A stretch of DNA of 8,252 nt, from the NCBI GenBank assembly GCA_013204125.1, contig JABMOP010000353.1, positions 1 to 8,252 on the forward strand, written 5' to 3'. Positions 1 to 5,353 of the stretch are shown in pieces. The notes under the pieces were generated by a model. It made no database searches, was not told the origin of the DNA, and saw only the letters and a program-made list of their open reading frames with translations. Position numbers and translations under genes: made by a program. Numbering within the stretch: position 1 is the first letter of the stretch; every line of letters starts with the position of its first letter. The stretch comes from Rhodospirillales bacterium. GTDB taxonomy: Bacteria; Pseudomonadota; Alphaproteobacteria; Rhodospirillales; UBA2165.

Positions 1-210
1 GATGTGCAGGAAGCGGTCTATCTCGCCGAACGCGTGGTCGTCATGTCGGCGCGCCCGGGCCGCGTCAAGGCGGTGGTCGATACGAAATTTGAGCACAATG
101 ACGAAAGTCTTTTTAAGAAACCGGAATTTGTCGATAAGGTCGATGAAATCTGGTCGATGGTCAAAGAAGAAGCCATCAAGGCCGACCATCTGGAGGCGAA
201 GGCGTCGTGA
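1..210 (+). CDS. ABC transporter ATP-binding protein, NitT/TauT (SsuB/TauB) type, C-terminal fragment
   Basis: This is the last 69 codons of an ATPase whose 5' part lies outside the window. The visible protein opens at DVQEAVYLAERVVVMSARPG, which is the stretch just after the H-loop histidine in nitrate/taurine/sulfonate-type ATPases (family usual: THDxxEAVxLADRVxVMSxRPG). The Walker A, Q-loop, signature and Walker B segments are therefore missing only because of the window edge. After this comes a charged tail of about 45 residues with no recognisable regulatory domain. The subunit would sit on the cytoplasmic face of the inner membrane and hydrolyse ATP to drive import through the two permeases encoded next. 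Its TGA stop (208-210) overlaps the GTG start of the first permease (207-209), so translation is probably coupled. The substrate cannot be read from this fragment. Confidence 0.9.
   Translation, partial: DVQEAVYLAERVVVMSARPGRVKAVVDTKFEHNDESLFKKPEFVDKVDEIWSMVKEEAIKADHLEAKAS
192..196 (+). promoter_or_regulatory. Ribosome binding site for the first permease (GGAGG)
   Basis: GGAGG lies inside the end of the ATPase gene, 10 bases before the GTG at 207. It supports GTG 207 as the start of the permease, which has no ATG in a suitable place nearby. Confidence 0.6.
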
Positions 211-971
211 ACGGGCTCGCAACCTGGTTCTCCAACGGCTTTATTCGCTATTCGCCGCTGCTGATCCTGGTTGTGATTTGGGAAGCGGTGTCGCGCTTCG
301 GACTTGTATCGACCGACGTGTTGCCAAGTTTTACAAATGTGATGGAAGCCGGTAGCCGGTTGTTCGACGACGGCGATATCTACCGCCATACGGCGGCGTC
401 TTTATACCGCGGATTTACCGGGCTTTTCCTCGCCATTTTCATCGGCGGCACGCTCGGTATCTTTATGGCGTGGTCGAAGATCGTCAACGCGGTCTTAGGC
501 CCGCTGGTGGAAATGTTCTACCCGTTGCCGAAATCGGCGTTGATCCCGGTGACCGCCTTGTGGCTGGGTTTCGGCGATTCATCAAAAATTTTACTGATCT
601 TTCTCGGCTGTATGTTGCCGGTGACCTTGGGCGCTTTCAACGGCGCGCGCGGCGCCGAACAGACGCTGATCTGGACGGCGCGCTCGTTGGGCGCCAGCCG
701 CCTGCGCACCCTTAGGGATGTGATCTTGCCGAGCGCCATGCCCGAACTCTTGAACGGTATCCGAACGGTGCTGGCGCTGTCGTTCATCTTGCTCGTTGCG
801 TCCGAATTGATCGTCGCCCGCGAGGGTCTCGGCTTCATGCTCAGTTACTTGGGCGATAGCGGCAATTACGACGGCATGTTCGCGGTGGTGATTATTGTCT
901 CGGCGCTCGGCTTCGCCGCCGATCGCGGCTATCTCTATATCGTCAGGAGGATGTTGGCATGGCGCGAATGA
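207..971 (+). CDS. ABC transporter permease, NitT/TauT (SsuC/TauC) family, subunit 1
   Basis: A 254-residue inner-membrane permease, the usual length for the SsuC/TauC branch of binding-protein-dependent transport permeases. Hydrophobic segments lie near residues 14-32, 66-89, 126-145, 186-204 and 223-240. The family motif ALWLGFGDSSKI is at about 117-128. The cytoplasmic EAA loop that docks on the ATPase is at about 157-184, with ARSLGAS followed by DVILPSAMPELLNG. The GTG start at 207 overlaps the ATPase stop and has GGAGG 10 bases upstream. The 3' end overlaps the second permease by 13 bases. Two non-identical permeases in a row suggest a heterodimeric membrane channel rather than the homodimer formed when one SsuC-type gene is present. 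The family assignment is firm. The substrate is unknown: this family carries nitrate, sulfonates, taurine, pyrimidine precursors and aromatic acids such as phthalate. Confidence 0.93.
   Translation: MNGLATWFSNGFIRYSPLLILVVIWEAVSRFGLVSTDVLPSFTNVMEAGSRLFDDGDIYRHTAASLYRGFTGLFLAIFIGGTLGIFMAWSKIVNAVLGPLVEMFYPLPKSALIPVTALWLGFGDSSKILLIFLGCMLPVTLGAFNGARGAEQTLIWTARSLGASRLRTLRDVILPSAMPELLNGIRTVLALSFILLVASELIVAREGLGFMLSYLGDSGNYDGMFAVVIIVSALGFAADRGYLYIVRRMLAWRE
945..950 (+). promoter_or_regulatory. Ribosome binding site for the second permease (AGGAGG)
   Basis: A consensus AGGAGG lies inside the end of the first permease gene, 8 bases before ATG 959. It selects that start over the later in-frame ATG at 968. 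Confidence 0.75.
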
Positions 972-1807
972 ACGGTGCCGCCCTTCCCGCCGAGCAAGCG
1001 CAAGCGCTCCCATTTGCGGAAAATCCGGCCTTCGCCCGGCTGCGGCTTATTTTTTATGCGTGGCTGCCGATCGTCACGCTGATCGCCGCTTGGGAAATTT
1101 TTTCGCGTTCGGGTCTGGTGACGCAGTATGCGCTGCCTTCGTTTTCGTCCTGTATCTTGCGCATTATCGACGAGGCGGCGAGCGGCGATCTGACGATCAA
1201 TTTGGGATTGACCCTTTACCGGACCTTTGCCGGTTTCGTCATCGCCACCGCGTTGGGTGTCATCATCGGCATCGGCATCGCCCGCCACCCGCTGACAAAA
1301 TGGTTCTTTGATCCGATTGTGTCCGTCGCCTTTCCGATGCCGAAGATCGCTTTTCTCCCCATCATTGTTCTGTGGCTCGGTTTTTTCGATGCCTCAAAGA
1401 TCAGCATGGTCGCCTTTTCGACCATCTTTCCGATCATCACCACGACCATGCTGGCCGTTCAAGGGGTAAAGAAGGAACTGATCTGGTCGGCCGAGAGCCT
1501 GGGCACGCCCCGGCGGCGGATGCTGTGGGATGTGATTTTGCCCGCTTCCTTGCCGCAAGTTATGACCGGTCTGCAGGTGGCGTTGCCGATCGCGCTGATC
1601 GTCACCATCATCACCGAAATGACGATGAGCGGATACGGCCTTGGCGGCGCTATGCAACGGTCGGCCCAGTTTGCAAATTCGCGCGGCGTTTTCGCCGGCA
1701 TTATCGAAACAACGATCATCGGCTACCTGATGATCAAATCCATGTCTATGCTGCGCCGAAGGCTCTTGGCGTGGCACCAAGAGGCGCTCGACCCGACGAC
1801 AGCTTAG
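959..1807 (+). CDS. ABC transporter permease, NitT/TauT (SsuC/TauC) family, subunit 2
   Basis: A 282-residue permease with a hydrophilic N-terminal tail of about 28 residues, then hydrophobic segments near residues 30-48, 88-108, 120-141, 146-165, 206-220 and 245-262. It shares the LWLGFFDASKI motif (138-148) with subunit 1 and has its own EAA loop at about 177-204 (SAESLGTP, then DVILPASLPQVMTG). The start is fixed by AGGAGG at 945-950. The gene overlaps subunit 1 by 13 bases, so the two are very probably co-translated. The two permeases are clearly diverged, which points to an old heterodimer rather than a recent duplication. The gene ends in TAG (1805-1807), which shows that TAG is used as an ordinary stop in this operon. 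This matters for the interrupted binding-protein gene that follows 60 bases later. Confidence 0.93.
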   Translation: MARMNGAALPAEQAQALPFAENPAFARLRLIFYAWLPIVTLIAAWEIFSRSGLVTQYALPSFSSCILRIIDEAASGDLTINLGLTLYRTFAGFVIATALGVIIGIGIARHPLTKWFFDPIVSVAFPMPKIAFLPIIVLWLGFFDASKISMVAFSTIFPIITTTMLAVQGVKKELIWSAESLGTPRRRMLWDVILPASLPQVMTGLQVALPIALIVTIITEMTMSGYGLGGAMQRSAQFANSRGVFAGIIETTIIGYLMIKSMSMLRRRLLAWHQEALDPTTA

Positions 1808-1856
1808 AAAAAGGCAACGGCGCGGGAGTACCTAGTATCTAAAACTAAATTTTAAC

Positions 1857-1862
1857 GGGAGG
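1857..1862 (+). promoter_or_regulatory. Ribosome binding site for the binding-protein gene (GGGAGG)
   Basis: GGGAGG lies 5 bases before ATG 1868. It is a strong site in the 60-base gap after the permease, consistent with a highly translated periplasmic binding protein. No convincing promoter or attenuator was seen in the gap (1808-1867). Confidence 0.7.
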
Positions 1863-1867
1863 TTATT

Positions 1868-2722
1868 ATGCGTAAGATGAACCTGATAACCGCGGCGGTT
1901 GCTGCGGTCTCGATCGGTTTAGCCGCCGGCTTCGCCCAAGCTGAACCGCTTAAAATTCGGATGTCCTATGTGGTCCCGATCGGTAATTGGGGCTCGATCC
2001 TTTATCACAAAAAAGACGTGATGAAGCATTACGGCAAATCCTATGAAGTCCAGGTCACGCGTTTCAGAGGCACATCGTTGATGATCACGGCCTTGGGCGC
2101 CGGCGAATTAGACGTCGCCGATTTGGCCTATTCGTCCTTTTCCATCGCCGTTCAAAACGCCGGCATGAACGATCTCAAAGTCATTGCCGATGAAGTACAA
2201 GACGGTGTCAAAGGCCACCGCACGGGCGAATATTGGGTCCTTAAAGACGGCCCGATCAAAACAATCAAGGATTTGAAGGGCCAAATTCTGGCGTCTGTCG
2301 GCCCCGGTACGGCGGTCGATATCGCCATGCGCGCCATGCTCAAAAAATCGGGGCTGGAAGCGCCGCGCGACTACACCATGGTTTCGGCCCATTTCCCGTC
2401 GATGAAGGCGATGTTGCTGCAGAAGAAAGCGGCCTTGGTAACCATGGTTGCGCCCTTCGTAAACGACCCTGAGTTCGTCGCAAAGTCGAGGCCCTTGTTC
2501 AGCAATGTAGAAGCCTTGGGCGGGTCCAGTCAGTTCATCATCTTCGCCGCCAAGGATGCGTGGCTGAAAAAGAACCGGGCCGTCGTTGTTGATTATCTCG
2601 AAGATATGCTGCTCGCCATTCGCTGGTACCAAGACCCGGCCAACAAAGACGCGGCGATGGAAATCTTTGCCGGCATCCTCAAGGCGCCGAAAAAAATCTT
2701 CGAATACAAATTTACCAAGTAG
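1868..2722 (+). CDS. ABC transporter periplasmic substrate-binding protein, NMT1/TauA-like, ended by an early in-frame TAG
   Basis: The open frame codes for 284 residues. It begins with a Sec signal peptide (MRKMN, a hydrophobic core, cleavage expected after AQA at residue 25). The mature protein follows the two-lobe plan of TauA/SsuA/NMT1-like binding proteins. It has an opening strand (LKIRMSYV), the segment ITALGAGELDVADLAYSSF that typically lines the ligand cleft, the lobe-2 start IKDLKGQILASVGPGTAVD, and a helical C-terminal part (VVDYLEDMLLAIRWYQDP). It is the soluble receptor for the importer encoded upstream. The oddity is at the end. TAG at 2720-2722 stops the frame, but the same frame continues open to a TAA at 2876-2878 with sequence that looks like the normal C-terminus of this family. 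The full protein would be 336 coded positions, with position 285 being TAG. Either the protein is truncated by about 15 percent, or TAG is read through, or the base is an error. The ligand is not predictable. Confidence 0.88.
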   Translation: MRKMNLITAAVAAVSIGLAAGFAQAEPLKIRMSYVVPIGNWGSILYHKKDVMKHYGKSYEVQVTRFRGTSLMITALGAGELDVADLAYSSFSIAVQNAGMNDLKVIADEVQDGVKGHRTGEYWVLKDGPIKTIKDLKGQILASVGPGTAVDIAMRAMLKKSGLEAPRDYTMVSAHFPSMKAMLLQKKAALVTMVAPFVNDPEFVAKSRPLFSNVEALGGSSQFIIFAAKDAWLKKNRAVVVDYLEDMLLAIRWYQDPANKDAAMEIFAGILKAPKKIFEYKFTK

Positions 2723-2878
2723 GATAACTATCAAGATCCGCACATGATGCCGGACTTAGATGCCCTCCAACGCACCATCGATATTCAGCAATCGCTGGGC
2801 TTTTTGAAACGCAAGTTCGATGTCAGCAAGCATGTGGATTTAAGCTACATCAAAGAAGCCGTGGCGCGCCTCAATTAA
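2723..2878 (+). pseudogene. In-frame C-terminal remainder of the binding-protein gene after the TAG codon
   Basis: These 51 sense codons plus TAA are in the same frame as the binding protein and follow the TAG directly. They read DNYQDP, then PDLDALQRTIDIQQSLGFLK, then a segment ending DLSYIKEAVARLN. That pattern (a YxDP turn, a helix with DxQxxLGFLK, then DxSxxxEAxxRL) is what I recall as the normal C-terminal end of alphaproteobacterial TauA/NMT1-like receptors. No frameshift is needed, only one substituted base. The in-frame ATG codons at 2744 and 2747 have no ribosome binding site at a usable distance, so a separate small protein is unlikely. The TAA lies 25 bases before the terminator stem, as expected for the true gene end. 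I read this as part of the upstream gene, split by a nonsense codon or recoded. Confidence 0.8.
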
Positions 2879-2903
2879 GCGCTTAAATTTTGAAATTTCG
2901 TTT

Positions 2904-2938
2904 GGGCGGCAGGCCAAGTGCCTGCCGCCCATTTTTTT
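2904..2938 (+). terminator. Rho-independent terminator of the ABC importer operon
   Basis: A perfect 11-base-pair, GC-rich stem (2904-2914 with 2920-2930, arms GGGCGGCAGGC and GCCTGCCGCCC) has a 5-base loop (CAAGT). It is followed after one A by seven T (2932-2938). It lies 25 bases after the TAA of the full-length binding-protein frame. The last two T of the tract belong to the stop codon of the convergent gene. On the minus strand the hairpin is followed by an A-rich stretch, not a U tract, so it should stop mainly plus-strand transcription. Confidence 0.93.
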
Positions 2939-3347
2939 ATGACCGTGGCCGTGCGCCGGGATAGATCGTTACGCCTTCCGGAAACGCCGCCCATTCATGG
3001 ACATTTTCAGTAAAGACGGCGACACCGGGTTTTGGAATATCCTGCTCTTCAAAACAGCCGATGGCGATGGCGCGCCGGTCCGGCCAAATTTCCGCCGTCC
3101 AATAGAGCGTCGTGCCGCAGGTCGTGCAGAAATTACCTTCGATGGTGCGCCCCGAATCGGAGCCGCGCTTAAACGCCGTACTGTCGCCGCCGATATTGCT
3201 AATCTGATCGACATTAAAATAAGCGCCGACACCATAAATGCTGCCGGTGCGTTTCCGGCAATAAGAACAGCCGCACATGGCGACCAATTCCGGCTCGCCC
3301 TCTACTTCCACCGATAATTGGCCGCACGCGCATGTGGCCGTTCGCAT
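2937..3347 (-). CDS. GFA/CENP-V domain protein (glutathione-dependent formaldehyde-activating enzyme-like zinc protein)
   Basis: A 136-residue single-domain protein of normal GFA-family length. The zinc-binding cysteine pattern is complete: C6-x-C8-G near the N-terminus, C25-x-C27-x2-C30, and F-C74-x2-C77-G. The family is named for an enzyme proposed to join formaldehyde to glutathione, but most members have unproven chemistry, so a substrate should not be assumed. The start is ATG at 3345-3347: the cysteine motif begins five residues later, and a longer upstream frame would lie wholly inside the neighbouring gene. The ATG shares one base with the TAA of the FAH-family gene upstream (TAATG), with an AGGGG 10 bases before it, so the two are likely co-translated. 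Its stop codon touches the T tract of the convergent importer terminator. Confidence 0.9.
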   Translation of the reverse strand: MRTATCACGQLSVEVEGEPELVAMCGCSYCRKRTGSIYGVGAYFNVDQISNIGGDSTAFKRGSDSGRTIEGNFCTTCGTTLYWTAEIWPDRRAIAIGCFEEQDIPKPGVAVFTENVHEWAAFPEGVTIYPGARPRS

Positions 3348-4294
3348 TAGGATTTCGCCCCTTTGGCCTTGGCGGCGGCGACCGCATCCTGGTTGGTTGA
3401 ATTTTCGCCCATATAGACGCCGCGATCCCAAACGCGTTTCAAAGGATCGCTGACGTTGATCTCCATGCGGCCGATTTTTTCAATTTCGATGATGCCGATA
3501 TCGCCGTCCTGCAAAGCGCCGAGCCCTTCGTGGTTGGTGCCGCAAGCAATTGTATCGCCCGAATGGAGGGTCATAATCATCGTTGCGTTTTCGATCAGTT
3601 CGGGCACCGGATGTTCCATATCGATGGTGTTGTAATCATGGCGCAATTCATCGGAACACCAAAATTTAACATCCAAATTATTGGGCGCCGGAATTTCATC
3701 GGCGGTTGTGATGCACGGGCCTAAGGGGCCGAAGGTGTCGAAAGATTTTCCCATCCAGCTGCCCTTGCGCCAGGTGGATCTGGCTTCGCCTCTGGCCGAC
3801 ACATCGATCATGCAGGTATAGCCGAACACCGCATCCCGCCAGTTTTCCTGGGCGATGTTTTTGGCTGGGCCTTTGATGACGATGGCCAATTCGGCTTCGT
3901 GATGGAACACCCAAGGTTCGGTAAATGCAGGCAAGATGACCGTATCGCCGGGGCCGATCACGGCGTCGGGATTTTTGAGGAACATATTGAGCGGCCGGGG
4001 GGTTCGTTCTTTATCATGTTCCCAATAATTGCCGATGCAGCACAGCATTTTGCCGGGGCGCGGCAAGGGCGGCAGCAATTTGACGCTGTCCAATGATTGC
4101 GCTTCGCCGCCTTCGTTTAAATCTTCAAGCGCGGATTTAAGATCGTCCCAGCCGTCGATAATGCCGGTCATGGTGGCTTGCGGGTTGGCGCCCGCCACGC
4201 TTTTTACGGCGTCTGAAATATCGACAACACCGTGCGCCGTCAGCAGCCCCGGCGCCGCCGCGCCGCCGCCTTGGCTAAAGGATACGAGTTTCAT
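3347..4294 (-). CDS. Fumarylacetoacetate hydrolase (FAH) family protein
   Basis: A 315-residue cytosolic enzyme. The N-terminal part (about 1-75) is the variable FAH N-domain, and the catalytic FAH fold follows from about residue 80 (CCIGNYWEH at 85-93). The metal ligands expected for the family are visible: E133 and E135 in FHHEAELAI, and D164 in CMIDVSARG. Also present are KSFDTFGPLGP (183-193), the usual substrate-loop signature, and the GTNHEG turn (252-257). Family members cleave or isomerise 2,4-dioxo or 2-oxo acids, for example fumarylpyruvate, acylpyruvates, hydroxyheptadienedioate or oxaloacetate enol, so the exact reaction is open. The start ATG at 4292-4294 is well supported by GGGGAGG (4302-4308) 7 bases upstream. 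The gene heads a two-gene unit with the GFA protein and is divergent from the aldolase/LigJ-like pair, which suggests related 2-oxo-acid catabolism but does not prove it. Confidence 0.92.
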   Translation of the reverse strand: MKLVSFSQGGGAAAPGLLTAHGVVDISDAVKSVAGANPQATMTGIIDGWDDLKSALEDLNEGGEAQSLDSVKLLPPLPRPGKMLCCIGNYWEHDKERTPRPLNMFLKNPDAVIGPGDTVILPAFTEPWVFHHEAELAIVIKGPAKNIAQENWRDAVFGYTCMIDVSARGEARSTWRKGSWMGKSFDTFGPLGPCITTADEIPAPNNLDVKFWCSDELRHDYNTIDMEHPVPELIENATMIMTLHSGDTIACGTNHEGLGALQDGDIGIIEIEKIGRMEINVSDPLKRVWDRGVYMGENSTNQDAVAAAKAKGAKS

Positions 4295-4301
4295 TGGTCG
4301 G

Positions 4302-4308
4302 CCTCCCC
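4302..4308 (-). promoter_or_regulatory. Ribosome binding site for the FAH-family gene (GGGGAGG)
   Basis: On the minus strand GGGGAGG stands 7 bases before the ATG at 4294. It confirms the start used here. Confidence 0.75.
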
Positions 4309-4328
4309 TTGTTGATTAAACCAATTGA

Positions 4329-4409
4329 ACCACAGAGCACACAGAGAGCACAAAGATTTAATAATGCCCTTCACGCAAGCTTCTCTGTGTCCTCTGTGAG
4401 CTCTGTGGT
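4329..4409. repeat. Imperfect inverted repeat of CACAGAG units in the divergent intergenic region
   Basis: Two arms, 4329-4356 and 4382-4409, are reverse complements at 24 of 28 positions and are separated by 25 bases. The outer ten bases (ACCACAGAGC) match perfectly. Each arm is itself built of tandem (A/C)CACAGAG-like units about ten bases apart. The element sits alone between two divergent operons, in sequence more AT-rich than the flanking genes, and can form a long hairpin in either transcript. CACAGAG-type inverted repeats of this kind are, as I recall, scattered in intergenic regions of many unrelated bacterial genomes. A dispersed, REP-like or miniature mobile palindrome is therefore more likely than a local operator. 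No terminal duplication or T tract is evident. The rest of the 195-base gap (4295-4489) holds only the two ribosome binding sites and no clear gene. Confidence 0.8.
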
Positions 4410-4489
4410 GACAATATTAAAGGCTTGTTTTCGGTGGTTGCGAAATGGTTATGTAGGGGCAACCAAAATAGCTAATTTAAGGGGAGAGC

Positions 4490-5353
4490 ATGAGCGACAT
4501 TCCACGGCTGAACGGCATCATCGCAGCCCTCGAAAACGGCGGCACCGCCTTTACCTCTTTTTCGCCCTGCGACATGCAGTCGGCCCAATATTATTCGGCC
4601 AGCAAATATGACGGCGTTGTGTTCGAAATGGAACATAACCCGTGGGACATCACCGGGCTTCGCGACGGGCTTCAATATATGCTCGATCCAAAGCGCATCA
4701 ATGCGTCCGGCTCGGTCGCGCCCAATTGTACGCCGATTGTCCGCATCCCGCCCAACGGCGGCGAAATGAGCCAGTGGCATGCCAAACAGGCGCTTGATAT
4801 CGGCGTCTACGGTGTGGTCTGGCCGCATGTGAATTCGGTCGAACAGGCCTATAACGCGGTCGCCGCTTGCCGCTACCCAAGGCCTTCGAGCGCCGATATT
4901 TTCGAGCCCGAAGGCATTCGCGGGGATAGCCCCCGCCGCTGCGCCCGCTATTGGGGCATCGGCGATATGGATTATTACGCCAAGGCCGATGTCTGGCCGC
5001 TCGCCCCGGAAGGCGAAGTTTTGGTGATTTTGATGTGCGAAGATGTCGCTGCGGTCGAAAACCTGCCCGACATTTTAAAACAAGTGCCGGGCATCGGCGT
5101 CATTTTAATCGGCGAAGGCGATCTCAGCCAGGAACTCGGCTATCCCCGCCAATACGAGCATCCGGTAGTTGTCGAAGCGATTACTGAAATCGTCCGCGTC
5201 TGCAAAGAACACGATGTCGCGGTCGGCCACCCCCACGCCAATGCACAAAATATGGAGTGGATCGTCGAAATGGGCTTTCGCTTCATCATGGCGTCGCCGG
5301 AGCGTAAAACAACCGCCCTCGATAAGGGCATGGATTTGGTTGGGAGAAAATAA
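4490..5353 (+). CDS. HpcH/HpaI-family aldolase (class II, metal-dependent; citrate lyase beta-like fold)
   Basis: A 287-residue cytosolic TIM-barrel enzyme. The expected active-site positions of the HpaI class are visible: the histidine in EMEH (E48, H49), the arginine of PIVRIP (R85), the metal-binding E184 in LMCEDVAAVENL, and D211 in LIGEGDLSQELG. GIRGDSPRR (142-150) is the usual loop before the second half of the barrel. Members reversibly cleave 4-hydroxy-2-oxo acids, giving pyruvate or a related oxo acid plus an aldehyde or ketone. ATG 4490 is preceded by AAGGGGAG (4479-4486). The first acidic motif is EMEH rather than the common DGEH, which may mark a subfamily. The stop (5351-5353) shares a base with the start of the LigJ-like gene, so the two proteins are probably made together. 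The substrate may be the hydratase product 4-carboxy-4-hydroxy-2-oxoadipate; this is inferred from the pairing. Confidence 0.9.
   Translation: MSDIPRLNGIIAALENGGTAFTSFSPCDMQSAQYYSASKYDGVVFEMEHNPWDITGLRDGLQYMLDPKRINASGSVAPNCTPIVRIPPNGGEMSQWHAKQALDIGVYGVVWPHVNSVEQAYNAVAACRYPRPSSADIFEPEGIRGDSPRRCARYWGIGDMDYYAKADVWPLAPEGEVLVILMCEDVAAVENLPDILKQVPGIGVILIGEGDLSQELGYPRQYEHPVVVEAITEIVRVCKEHDVAVGHPHANAQNMEWIVEMGFRFIMASPERKTTALDKGMDLVGRK

Noticed and set aside
2108..2743. Long antisense open frame of 211 codons opposite the binding-protein gene
   Set aside because: It is a wobble-position shadow of a GC-biased real gene. It has no recognisable domain or ribosome binding site and conflicts with the strong receptor-family similarity of the plus strand.
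2720..2878. Genome-wide reassignment of TAG to an amino acid
   Set aside because: At least two other genes in the window (stops at 1805-1807 and 7284-7286) end properly at TAG. Only a site-specific explanation for 2720-2722 remains reasonable.
2744..2878. Independent small protein starting at the in-frame ATG codons 2744 or 2747
   Set aside because: There is no Shine-Dalgarno sequence at a workable distance, and the sequence reads as the receptor's C-terminus rather than as a free-standing protein.
3348..3431. Upstream extension of the GFA gene by 28 codons
   Set aside because: The extension lies entirely inside the FAH-family coding sequence, is Arg/Gly-rich and unlike the family. ATG 3347 with an AGGGG upstream places the CxCG motif at the normal N-terminal distance.
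4329..4409. CRISPR-like array
   Set aside because: The repeated CACAGAG units are only about ten bases apart, with no unique spacers, and the two halves are inverted relative to each other rather than direct repeats.
4425..4455. Sigma-70-like promoter for the aldolase gene (TTGTTT and TATGTA)
   Set aside because: The spacer is 19 bases and both boxes are weak. It is a position worth mapping but is not supported enough to annotate.
4294..4611. Open frame of 105 codons on the plus strand across the intergenic repeat
   Set aside because: Its middle is simply the translation of the CACAGAG inverted repeat (low-complexity QSTQRAQR and FSVSSVSSVV), and its end runs out of frame through the well-supported aldolase gene.
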